A stretch of DNA of 64,000 nucleotides from Lamellibrachia columna (taxonomy: Eukaryota; Annelida; Polychaeta; Sabellida; Siboglinidae). The notes under the pieces were generated by a model. That model worked only from the letters and a program-made list of their open reading frames with translations, was not told where the DNA came from and searched no databases. Positions 48,009-58,689 of this stretch are shown here, piece by piece. Position 1 is the stretch's first letter. Each line of letters opens with the position of its first letter. The stretch lies in contig OY759264.1 of assembly GCA_963662155.1 (NCBI GenBank), forward strand, positions 17,191,142 to 17,255,141, read 5' to 3'. Made by a program: the position numbers and the translations under genes.

Positions 48009-48629
48009 TAGGTTTATATAAAAACTTTAAAAATGGCATTCAGCCATTTGATATGTACACTCTGCTGCGACACCTCTCCTGGATTTTTGCTAACCAGACA
48101 TTTTGGATAGCCCTGGACAGTTGGGTCGTTAATCTGAGTTTTGAACAGTTTTCCCGTTTATATCATTGATATTTCATCAAATTGACTGTAAACTTTTGAG
48201 TTTTCAACATCCTAATCACCAACATGTATTCTCCTTGGGGAAATAAACCTTGTTCACTGAGAAAGAAAATGAGATATGGCCTGAATGATCTGACTTTGGT
48301 TTTACTATCTGTTACAGTAACTTAGTATTTGTTTTTGATGCAAATGCTTGATTATATTGTTCTTGTTCACAATGTTTCAATAACAATATATATACTATAA
48401 TGTTGACAGCTTCCTGGTTGTTACCAGATTCAGGGTGACATACTAATAGCAGACAAATATGATTTTAACAGTAAATTTAAGGGGTAAAGATTAACAGTAT
48501 CAAGTCAATAATTCCAATAAAATCAATTAAAAAAATCAATTCTAATTGACTTTCAAAAATCAATTCCAATTCCAATTACTGAATTGGAATTGAGGGTCAA
48601 TTCCAATTCCGGAATTGACCCCGTGACTG
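47764..48629. mobile_element. 866-bp hAT-like MITE with perfect 8-bp target duplication
   Basis: Ends CAGACATGGGGTCAATTCC and, inverted, CAGTCACGGGGTCAATTCC are flanked by gtgtgtga on both sides (47756-47763, 48630-48637). AATTCCAATT motifs cluster at both ends, and an (AT)n microsatellite (47949-47998) lies inside. It is inserted in the tail of the LINE fragment. It has no coding capacity. Confidence 0.9.
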
Positions 48630-49212
48630 GTGTGTGAACATGTAGGTGACCATGTACTGTTTCTTATGAAGTTCAGAATTATGTGTAATAGAAGTTTCAA
48701 TCATACCGCTAAAAAATTACTCGTATAAACTAGCAGAGATTCTGGTAAGGACTAGAATTTGGCAGACAATTTACAAAAAAATTATGGATTATCGCGCATG
48801 TGGAAACCTGACTCAATGTCATGGCTAATCACACCGTTGGGCACTGGTAGTTGTGTTTAACTGCATTCTCACAGCAAATAAAAATTATAAAATGTATTTT
48901 CACAAAGTCATGGAATATTACTTATATATCATAATTTAAAAAGATGTGTAGCGATGCCGAAAACATTCTTCGTTATCGTTCACGCTCGGCACACAAACTA
49001 GTTTCAAAGTAAGACCCATGAAGCATGTTTCACAAGCACGATAATACAATCATTTAAATGTTTCAAAAAACAATTATTAAGTGCGGTGATGTGGTAATTA
49101 TCGTACTTCAAACTGCAATGAATACATGTAGGCATAACAATGAAAATATGGCGATTGAGACAAAAACACAAGTGCCATGGACGTGGAATGCATTCTGAAT
49201 GTTTGGCAATGA

Positions 49213-49677
49213 TGGGTCATTCCATATCAACCAAGCCCCACGCACTTTGGTCTCAGATTCACTTGAAATTGTTTACGAAATATTCCACAGTCATCTTCAT
49301 GGACAAATCTGAAGTTTGGGCTCTACATTCCAAGTAGTTTTTGAGTAATTGTCATTTTACTAAGTAGGTGTCGAGTTTTGCTAAAAAAAATCACGGCTGT
49401 CATTTTTATGCTACATTTCAAGTCCCATTATCTCAGGAAATAATGCACAGAGGCCTGAAATTTGTTGCGGTATTAAGACGGTCTTAAATGTCTGATATAT
49501 TGCAGCGTAGCAGTTTTCAGTAGTCACACGGAATGATCAGAGGCAGTGAAAAGTCTGATAATTGCAATTTTACCTTCATATTTGTCCATGAAGATGACTG
49601 GAATATTTGGTAAAAATGTCAAGTGAATCTGAGATGGATGTGCATGGGGCTTGGTCGAGTTGATATGGAATGACCCA
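49213..49677. mobile_element. 465-bp foldback MITE
   Basis: Ends TGGGTCATTCCATATCAAC and its inverse at 49659-49677 belong to imperfect inverted repeats of about 100 bp (AGTCATCTTCATGGACAAAT against ATTTGTCCATGAAGATGACT). No clear target duplication. Confidence 0.8.
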
Positions 49678-49992
49678 GATACTATTTCGGAGGTCTAAAC
49701 CTATTCATGATTAGAGTTTATGATTCTACATCTAACGAAATGCAGGTGTGATATATGATAGGTATACTTTTTGTGAGAAAGATGCTCATTTCAATGTGCA
49801 CGTACAGCTGTGAGGCATAGTGGAGCGAAACGAACTAGTGACAGACACAGCCAATACAAAGGCTCCTCCGTCCACAGAGGTTGGTAGCTGCTAACGGCTT
49901 ACGCAGCAAAATGTTGCTTTCAAATGAGTTCCGTAACATACGAAAAGTTGCAACTTTGGAGGTCTGACTTGAACCAGTTTTTCAAATAATAC

Positions 49993-50219
49993 AACTCTCA
50001 TTTAATTGGGGACGTAAAAGAACCATTGAAGACGACATGCACCCTGGCTGTGAGTCTGTGATCACCATCAATGCCAGCATATAAAGGTTGGCTTGGCAAT
50101 GTTCTGAAAAAGACTGGCTAGTTGAACGAGACCTCAAAATGCCATACAATTGTAGTAACCACAACATATACAGAGTAGTCAGTTAATAGAACGTTGCAGA
50201 GTGCTGGAAACAATCTGAA
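49993..50219 (+). mobile_element. SINE 3' fragment
   Basis: It matches the 3' body of the SINE at 18663-19060, from ATTTAATTGGGGACGTAAAA to GAGTGCTGGAAACAA. The tRNA-like head is absent. It interrupts the composite element exactly where copy 1 reads TAATACAATTTACAAAATGC. Confidence 0.75.
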
Positions 50220-51088
50220 CTAACTTACAAAATGCATTCGCCAGCTGGCGCCCACTATTAAAAATACTCGCCAGGATGATATTTGGGCGCCATTGGCGAG
50301 CCACAGCTCACAAATTTAAGCTGATTTGCCATGTTGATTTGCTAAAAATTGAACTGCCCAAAACTTAAAAGCTAAAGGTGCATGATTTATAGCTAGAGTC
50401 TAAACAACTTATGGAAGGTATGCGAGATGTTTGGAAACGAAAGATTATTGCTTTCATGATTGTCATTGTGTCTAGATTATAGTGCACATTCTTCGGATAA
50501 TACTAAAAACTAATGAGATGAAGGAAGAAAAGCCAAAGGGAAATAAATATCACATTTGATGGTACCGCCCAAAATCGACTGTTGCTGTCAGTGCCAGTAG
50601 CCTCATGGATCATGGCCTGGTGCAACCTTCCGCCAGCATGATTCAGTCGTCTACAACTTGTTTATACTCCAACATCAAAACAAATATAAATGCATTTGCT
50701 TTTATATCTAACGAACCTTAAGAAAATATTAATGTTTCATGTATTACAATACTAGCCGATGACATGGATTTGGGACTTCGCAAGATTTCACTTTATGCGA
50801 TAAACTTACGTGCTAAAACCTAGTAACGTTACTTTTCTCGTACAACATGGCGATACTAACGCAGTGCATTGTGGGTAGATACACGGGGTGACTACTTACC
50901 GCACCATATCACAGATATTTGGGCCCAACTGACGGAATCAGTTTAAGTAAATTTCATTGTGGAAATCACACATTACTTATCTCTGTTGGTCGTTATCTCC
51001 CTGGAAATGCTCAGAGTGACAGCGGCTGTGTAACTTATGCAACACTGGGGACCAAGGTGATGCATATCATTATTATAATATAATAATA

Positions 51089-51146
51089 TAGAGATGGACA
51101 TACAAGTACATATTATGACTTTTATGTACTTGTATGTCCATCTCTA
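51089..51146. repeat. perfect 23-bp-arm hairpin
   Basis: Arms 51089-51111 and 51124-51146 are exact reverse complements around a 12-nt AT-rich loop. It could be a palindromic MITE remnant; it is shorter and more perfect than a typical animal pre-miRNA. The surroundings (50324-51770) hold nothing else that I recognise. Confidence 0.9.
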
Positions 51147-51774
51147 ATAGGAGAAAGATCGAAATACATAACAAAAATTATTAGAATCAGACCTAAAACT
51201 CTGAAAATGAATCAGCTGTTCAATGTACACAATGTGAAACAACTGACAGATCTGTCCAGATTTATTAAAGTAATCATGACAAAGTTCGTCTATAATTGAC
51301 AATTAAACTTCCTTATTAAAACAGTGAATTGCATAGAAGTAAAATTGTAGCTTATAATTATAGTTAATTTACTGTTCACATTATTACATATCATATAGTT
51401 CAAATTGTGCAATATATACCTGGTTTATTTTATTTTACATTATCTAATTTGCATGTACTAGCTATAGCTGATTATAAAGAAAATACGTACTTTATCCAAT
51501 AATGTCGCGATGTGTTACCCGGGGTATGCATTGTGACTATAGATGTTTTACATACTGTAAATATGTTTTATACAATATATGTCTTATGTATTGTAACCAC
51601 TACTAACCAGATGTTCTACTAAAATGTACTGTAGAGAAAATTTAACTTCGCTCATACTCCGCAAGGGGTCGTAGGGAAAAAAAATTCATTGTCACATATC
51701 TGACCACAGATATGATGTGGGTGGTGGGGTGGGGCGTGATGGTAGTACCTTTGCATGTCAGACAGCCAACAAAA

Positions 51775-52130
51775 AAAATCAATATTTCAAGAGAGATGTA
51801 CAAATGGACAGCGTCGAAACTTCTTTAGACACAGAATTGTAAATCGATGGAACACTCTGTCGGAGACTGTACGTAGTATTAGCTCCATCTCTAAACTCCT
51901 TCAAAACCAGACTTGACTAGTACTGGTGCACCTACCGGTATGGGCAAAACACAAACTTCCATCCCATGTGCACAAACATAGGTGAAGATCGGCTAACAGG
52001 CTACTAGCCCAGAAGAGCCATACCGGATAAGTGTAAGTGATGGGGGCTAGACCAAGTCTGTGGGATAGATCTGCATAAATCTACTCCACCTTAAATGTTC
52101 AGGCGCAGGTACAGAGTCATCCTTTCTCTC
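51775..52130 (+). mobile_element. LINE 3' remnant
   Basis: RHNFFRHRIVNRWNTLSETV and SISKLLQNQT resemble the tail of CR1-like reverse transcriptase proteins. Multiple stops follow. Confidence 0.6.
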
Positions 52131-52249
52131 TCTCCTCTACCACACTACAAAAGTCTGGCGGCGATGGGGAGATGGCACCGGGGACAGGCGGAAAATGCCG
52201 CTGGGAGTTCTTATAGTCACGACCCTACATGTATGGCGGCCCTAGTGTG

Positions 52250-52640
52250 AAGGTCGGCGTGTGCCAGAGCACGAAAATCAATGTGTAATGTGCCGTTGTA
52301 CTTACAAGCCTGATCTACAGATGTGAGGCAAGGACCAAAAACCGACGACTATATAGAGCAGTTTCCACATATATAGCAGGTACCAAATGGCAAGATATGG
52401 TGTTAAACACTGAAGTAATAGACCAATGCGGAACATGTGGAATCGAGGTCCATATCAAACGAGCACAACTCCGATGGTCTGGTCACCTGGTCCATATGGC
52501 TGATGACCATCTTGCACAGTCATCAGAGAAAACAACGTTCGATGGCTCACTCCATATACAATACATCTGACCACACCTTGCACGCCAATATAATGGTTTG
52601 TTTAGGTGTTGTTTTCCATGCTAAAGAAGGATAAGCTACA
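52250..52640 (+). mobile_element. LINE reverse transcriptase C-terminal fragment
   Basis: RAQLRWSGHLVHMADDHLAQ is the typical post-reverse-transcriptase motif, preceded by frameshifted RTKNRRLYRAVSTYIAG. Truncated at both ends. Confidence 0.65.
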
Positions 52641-53477
52641 CAACAGAGACTGCAGAAAGTAAAGGGCTTTAGACAGTTGACAGATAATTTGTTCATTTTG
52701 ATTTATCACAATCTGTGATGATGAATACTTATTAATCTTATGCTGGTAAAAACAGCATAGGGTTAACAACCCTATCTTGTAAAAAACAGACTGTTACAGA
52801 AACTCGCAAAAGAAACTGAACGGACCCCAGCTACCAAGGAAGCTTGAGGCACAAAGGAGCCGGTATGACCGATACTAGTGAAAGCCACAAGGAAGCTACT
52901 AGCGCGAAGACAAGCCTACTGGATGCAAAAACCAAACTCCAGATTGGAGCCTGGAATGTCAGGACAATGTTCGATACTGCAAAAACAGCACAAGTCATAA
53001 ATGAGATGAAATCATACAAGTTACACATCCTTGGGATTAGTGAGTCGGGATGGACAAGTTTTGGCAGACACGTCACATGTCACACAGGAGAGACAATCTT
53101 GTACTCTGGCAGAGACGACAACCGCCACATTGCAGTGCAGGAGTGGCACTAATCCTCAAGAAAGGGATGGAAAGGACACTGATAGAATGGAAACCAGTCA
53201 GTGCCAGACTATTGAGAACCAGGTTCTTTGGCAAACACAGCAAACTTACGATCATCCAATGTTATTCCCCAGCCAATGATGCAGAACCGGAGGAGAAAGA
53301 GGCCTTCTACAGCATGCTACAAGCCGAGAAGGAGAGAGTACCTGCACACGGCGTTTTGATCATCATGGGCGATTTCAATGCAAAGGTTGGATCTGACAAT
53401 GTTGGAAGAGAATGAATCAGGGATGTGGCAACATTAATGAGAATGGAGAGATGCTATGTGACTTTTGTGACTTGAAC

Positions 53478-53690
53478 AACATGAAGATAGGAGGAAACCT
53501 GTTCGCACACAGACATCCACAAACATGAAGATAGGAGGAACCCTGTTCGCACACAGACATCCACAAACATGAAGATAGGAGGAACCCTGTTCGCACACAG
53601 ACATCCACAAACATGAAGATAGGAGGAACCCTGTTCGCACACAGACATCCACAAACATGAAGATAGGAGGAACCCTGTTCGCACACAAAG
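53478..53690. repeat. 44-bp tandem repeat inside the LINE endonuclease, five units
   Basis: Units start ACATGAAGATAGGAGGAACC and end CAGACATCCACAA. They expand the NNMKIGGTLFAHKDIHKLTW block. A period of 44 shifts the frame, giving three overlapping open frames on the minus strand that are artefacts. Confidence 0.93.
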
Positions 53691-54415
53691 ACATCCACAA
53701 ACTGACCTGGATTTCACCAAATGCACGGGACAAAAACCAAATCGACCACATTATGATCAACAGCAAGTGGCGGAGATCATTATTGGATGTCCATGTTAGA
53801 AGAGGTGCCGATGTTGGCAGTGATCACCATCTACTCCAGGCAACAGTCAAGCTGAAGCTCAGAAGAACAGGCTTCTGTAAGCAGACAGTCCAAGAACTAT
53901 TTAATGAAAAATGCAACACAAGCTAGAACTTTCACAGTTTAGCTACATAACAGATTTGAAGCATTGGAAGAAGAAACATACACTTCTGATCAAGTACAAG
54001 AAAAGTGGGAAATCATCAAGAAAGCATACTATCAAACCAGCAAAGAGACACTGGGCACTAAAAATCGGCAACATAAAGAGTGGATCAGTGCTGTAACAAA
54101 TCAGCCAGAAGTGACAAAAGGAAGCATTTAGAGGAACTTGCAAACAAAGCTGAAACAGCCGCTTCCAGGCAAGAGATGAGCACTGTGTAAAAAATAACGA
54201 AACAGATCTGTGGAAACACTAACTACAAAGTCATCCCCCCCCAGTCGTGGACAAAGACGGGAAGCTGCTGACCAGTAAAAAAGAACAAGAATGAAGATGG
54301 ACAAAACACTTCAATGAAGTGTTAAACAGACCAGATACACAACACCCAGCAGACATCCAGCCGGCAGAAAGAGACCTGGAGATAGAAACATCCCACCAAA
54401 GAAAGCAGAGATTAA

Positions 54416-54535
54416 AGCAACAATAGCCACTCTGGGAAACAACAATAGCCACTCTGGGAAACAACAATAGCCACTCTAGGAAACAACAATAGCCACTCTG
54501 GGAAACAACAATAGTCACTCTGGGAAACAACAAAG
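54416..54535. repeat. 22-bp tandem repeat inside the LINE, about five and a half units
   Basis: The unit is AACAATAGCCACTCTGGGAA plus AC, an expansion of the ATIATLGNN coding stretch of the host LINE. Confidence 0.9.
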
Positions 54536-54539
54536 CTCT

Positions 54540-54975
54540 TTGGTAATATGTTTAAACTTAATCAAGATGTTCATAGTTACAATACAAGACAATCTACACA
54601 AATACACATATCCATGGCAACTTTAGAAATAAGACTTCGTTCTGTAAGAATTAAGGGTGCTATAATTTGGAATTATTTTAACACAAGACTCAACTTTACT
54701 TCTTATTCAATAATAAACTACAAATGTATACTTAAGCAATTTATATTACACAATGATGTCAATATATAACATGTATCACAATCACAATTTGTTCGTTTTC
54801 TACACCTGCACGCTATTTTTGTGTTTAATACTATGATATATGTATTGAAATATATACTAGGGAGTATAACATTGTATAATGTTATTCCCTTATTGTTCTC
54901 TTTACATTATCATATAGGGATTACCTTGGTTTGATTTGTATATATTGTAAAGAGTTACAATAAATTTGATTTGAT
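54540..54975 (+). mobile_element. second LINE 3' end nested in the first
   Basis: It encodes DVHSYNTRQSTQIHI, RSVRIKGAIIWNYFN and ILKQFIL, the tail of a different non-LTR family. It is followed by a 3' UTR ending TTACAATAAATTTGATTTGATTTGAA. The host LINE frame resumes at about 54976 with DSLCAEVFKTDPETAAEIL. Confidence 0.8.
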
Positions 54976-55284
54976 TTGAACAGACTCATTATGCGCAGAA
55001 GTTTTCAAGACTGACCCAGAAACTGCAGCCGAGATCTTACACCCACTCTTTGTGGAAGAAGAACTGCCTGATGACTGGACACACGAGAGAATAATCAAAT
55101 TACCAAAGAAAGGGAACTTAGCAGACTGCAGCAATTGGAGAGGAATTACTCTACTCTCCATACCAAGTAAGATGTTTTCAAAAATCAGCATGACCCGAAT
55201 GAAAACAACAGTAGACAAGCTTCTCCGCCCAGAACAAGCAGGCTTCAGAAAAGGGAGAGGACCAACCGAACCAGGAAGAGGAAA

Positions 55285-55482
55285 ATGAGCAACCTAGAGT
55301 AACCTAGAGCAACCTAGAGCAACCTAGAGCAACCAAGAGCAACCTAGAGCAACCTAGAGCAACCTAGAGCAACCTAGAGCAACCTAGAGCAACCTAGAGC
55401 AACCTAGAGCAACCAAGAGTAACCTAGAGCAACCTAGAGCAACCTAGAGCAACCTAGAACAACCTAGAACAACCTAGAGCAA
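55285..55482. repeat. 10-bp satellite (AACCTAGAGC), about 20 units
   Basis: A near-perfect decamer array replaces the middle of the LINE reverse transcriptase region. Confidence 0.95.
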
Positions 55483-56170
55483 CAAGCCAGTTCCATTGGT
55501 CTCTCAGTCAATGCAACAAAGACAAAAGTATTAACAAACAACAACCTGACACAGCAACCTATTGAAATCAACGTCAACAAGTTCACTTACCTGGGTAGCA
55601 TCATCAGTCTCCAAGGAGGTCCAGAAGAAGACATCAAAGCATGATTGGAAAAAGCCAGGTCAGCATTTGCAAATCTACAGCTGCTCTGGAGATCCTCAGT
55701 ATACTCCCAAAAGACCAAACTCAGAATCTACCAATGTCCTCTCTGTGCTCTTCTACGGCTCAGAGTGCTGGCGCATGACACAACAAGACGCCAATAGACT
55801 TTAGGCTTAAGGAAGAAAGATGAAAGATCATCTCCACCACCAGACTCCACCAAGCAACAAAACAACAACACATCTGCCTCATCCTGAAAAAGAGGTTGAC
55901 ATGGATTGGTCATGTCTACCGGATGAACAACGATCTGCCAACAAAAACAGCGCTAACCTGGACGCCAGAAGAAAACAGAAAAAGAGGCAGGCCGAAAACA
56001 ACATGGCGACGAACAATGGAAGAAGAACTGAAGGCTGCTGGGTTAACATGGAGCAAAGCAGTAAGGGGAGCCCAAGACAGAGGGGTCTGGCGAGATCTTG
56101 TGCGACCCTTATGTGCCACACAGCATGAAGAGGATAAGTGCGTGAGCTTTTTCCGGATTCTTTAAGCTTA

Positions 56171-58015
56171 GTATTTGTAAAACTTAATTTTGCTTTCTTC
56201 CTAACCTCCATGTTTCTAGAGTGTACATGCTTTTAAGATGATTAATTATGGGATTTACATAAAAACATTGGCTTACTAAAGTGACCCAAGATCAAGGTAT
56301 AATCTCAAGAGTTGCTTCTTGCTGTAGTGTTTCCATCTCCATGTCCTTCTTCTGATATGGAGATATCATGTTGTGATCTACGTTACTATACTTCTTCCAT
56401 GTTCCCACATCCTGTATGTGGGGGAGATCTCAAAACCTCAATGTAAGATATTGCACACAATTTTTCACGGGAGATGGATTTTAGCACCTATTTCGTTTTG
56501 TACGATACATCAATGTATTCCCCCAATTTATTTTTTTTCCAACCACAGTTCATAAGGGTGGTGACTTTGAATGCATGCAGGCAGTTTAGTGTTATGACAA
56601 CTGTACATGAATAGTATCATGTAGTAGCGAGAGGGGGTCTGAAGTTAAAGGATTTCATCTAGTAATATATAGCATATACATTTTTGGAGATCACAAATAA
56701 ACATGGTTCAGTGCTTACTACTGACTTGTCTACACCCACATTCTCAATTTGAGCACTTCTTCACTTTTCATAACTCCATTGCAAACATATAGACAACTTT
56801 AGCAGATTCCAATATGTGCAATTTCGTTATTCAAGAATCCAAACAAAATGGTATTATGAACAATTTCATGGTATAAATTATAGAATCCTGTGCCAAATGA
56901 TACTGCCATGAATTTCATAAATAACTTTTGATGTATATCAGTTAATTTTGAACATGTGATGAATACTGTCCCATATTTTCCTTCCAAACTCTGAAACTCG
57001 TAACTGGAAATCTTGCACTCTTTCTTTCCATGAGGTTGATTGAGAATTATTCACCTTGGGAAGTCAATACAAACGTTAACAAGTGGTTGTACTTTATATG
57101 AGATCTGTTTAATGTAGCAACATCTTCAATTATAGTCAACACAACACGAAAGTAAATGTTCACAACATTAAAATGACCTTATCTGAAGACAATATAAGAG
57201 GACAGACATAGCTATGTAGCCCCAATAACCGACTATGCTTCGAAATATCATTCAGTAATACTTCAATGTGAGACAATAACTACCTAGAATAAACAACATC
57301 CGATAAAATAACGTCCTAATTGCTATGATAACAAGAATAAAAATTTTAAACAAAGCATGTTAAAATAGCAATTACACTAGTTCATTCATAATATTTATTA
57401 TGCTGGGGGATTCCCCTGTCATTAAAGGCCACTTAGCTGGCAATAGCATAGTTACGTAATACCATGACAAGATCATAGATATGGTGCCACGAGTATCAGC
57501 AAAATAACCATTGTACTCTGCATTAATAAAGTAAAATACATTTCCAGTAAATATTTTGTTGATCACATTACAATGTGGCAAGGTTTACAGCTAGCAGTCA
57601 AGTTACAAAAATATTTATTTTACAAAAATCTTCACCATCAATCAGCAAGATAAAATACATTATCACTGATGCGATGACATCTACAAATTAGTCAAGCGCT
57701 GCCAAAACATAATATATTGTCTTTCAGTGTGATACTAAATACTGTGTCTAATGTGTATATTCAGTGACAAATGTGTTATTTTCAACTGGAATATGTTTGT
57801 TTACTATGTGGTACATTTAAAGGTACAATTGCCGTACCGAGTTATAATTTTTTGGTAAGACCATGTTATATAGCACAAACTACATCAATACTAACCTCTT
57901 CAGCATCCTAATTGTTTTAATGAACTATTTTTTATATGATTTGACCAATATCTATTTAATTTGTTTCAAACTGAATATCTTGTTTACATTGCATGCTGAA
58001 CAGCAAGGCCAATAT
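56171..58015. other. intergenic, no gene recognised
   Basis: AT-rich sequence with short scattered open frames only. I see no repeat family, RNA gene or coding signal that I can support. Confidence 0.5.
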
Positions 58016-58019
58016 TTAT

Positions 58020-58560
58020 CTACATATAATTTAACAAGATTGCCATCCAAGGCAAAGGCCCAGGTGGCAAGTGGACAAGGAAGCCATTGGCTTATCGAGA
58101 GTCCAACATTTTTTCATCTATGTGTAACCCACATTCATGAGATGTGTCAACCTTGTTTTTAAACATATTCACGCTACTAGCATTTACACAATCTGTAGAT
58201 AATTTGTCCCATTCACTTATTGTCCTCTGTGAGAACGAGTACTTCCTAATATCGAATCTACACTGATCCTTTACTAATGTTACCTCATGTCCTCGAGTCC
58301 TACGATCTTTCTTGAGTAAGAAAAAGTATTTCTATCAACATTTTCATACCTATTCAATATCTTAAACATTTATTTTTTATCTCCTCTTAATCTCTGTCTC
58401 TAGGGTTGTTAAACCACATTCTTTTAGGCGTTTTTCATAACCAAGGTTTCTCAGTTCTGGAATAATTTTAGTTGCTCTCCTCTGTATTCATTCAAGCTTA
58501 TCGATATCCTTCTTATATAATTATAATAGTCTAATTATATTTTAAAATGGTGGTTCATCA
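58020..58560 (-). mobile_element. CR1-like LINE 3' copy, diverged
   Basis: It aligns in the same orientation with 59807-60300 (shared GCCATTGGCTTATCGAGAGT and AAACATATTCACGCT) but has more substitutions and indels, so it is older. It lies just past the MFSD13A stop and contains a possible AATAAA for that gene (58369-58374, minus strand). Confidence 0.8.
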
Positions 58561-58689
58561 AAAACCATTTGGCAGGCAAGATGCTAGAATATATCTTATA
58601 CTATATAACATGACTGTCCTTGCAGTGACCTACAGTATCATTGCCTGACCTACACCATAGTGTCCTTGGTGTGTCGCTAGTCCTACAGC

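Larger units (their letters stand above)
46723..50323 (+). mobile_element. hAT-like composite element carrying a LINE fragment, copy 2, with nested insertions
   Basis: The left end CAGGGCTTAAAATTCG, the inner LINE piece (CGGCCTATAG…CAGAATTAATTGGG), the GAAGTTCAGAATTATG stretch and the right part (CCAGCTGGCGCCCACTATTA…AAATTTAAGCTG) all align in order with 8007-9073. The interruptions are a 54-bp tandem expansion, a hAT element (47764-48629), a stretch around 48720-49790 with a foldback MITE, and a SINE fragment (49993-50219). The right terminus has decayed. Confidence 0.6.
52810..56170 (+). mobile_element. near full-length but dead APE-type LINE with nested insertion and three tandem expansions
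   Basis: The endonuclease part runs from KLQIGAWNVRTMFDTAKTAQ through YSPANDAEPEEKEAFYSML, IIMGDFNAKVGSDN, NQIDHIMINSKWR and GADVGSDHHLL (52844-53860). The reverse transcriptase part shows AEILHPLFVEEELPDDW, IKLPKKGNLADCSNWRGITL and RPEQAGFRKGRG (55010-55260), NKFTYLGSIIS (55575-55610), FYGSECWRMT and the tail RLTWIGHVYRMNNDLPTKTA, RGRPKTTWRRTMEEELK (55740-56140). Frameshifts, stops and the insertion at about 54540-54975 make it non-functional. The catalytic FADD block is missing around the 55.3-kb repeat. Clade placement beyond APE-type non-LTR is not attempted. Confidence 0.85.

Noticed and set aside
53417..53766. Minus-strand frames of about 100 codons with repeated CLCANRVPPIFMFVD
   Set aside because: Shadow of the 44-bp array in the LINE endonuclease.
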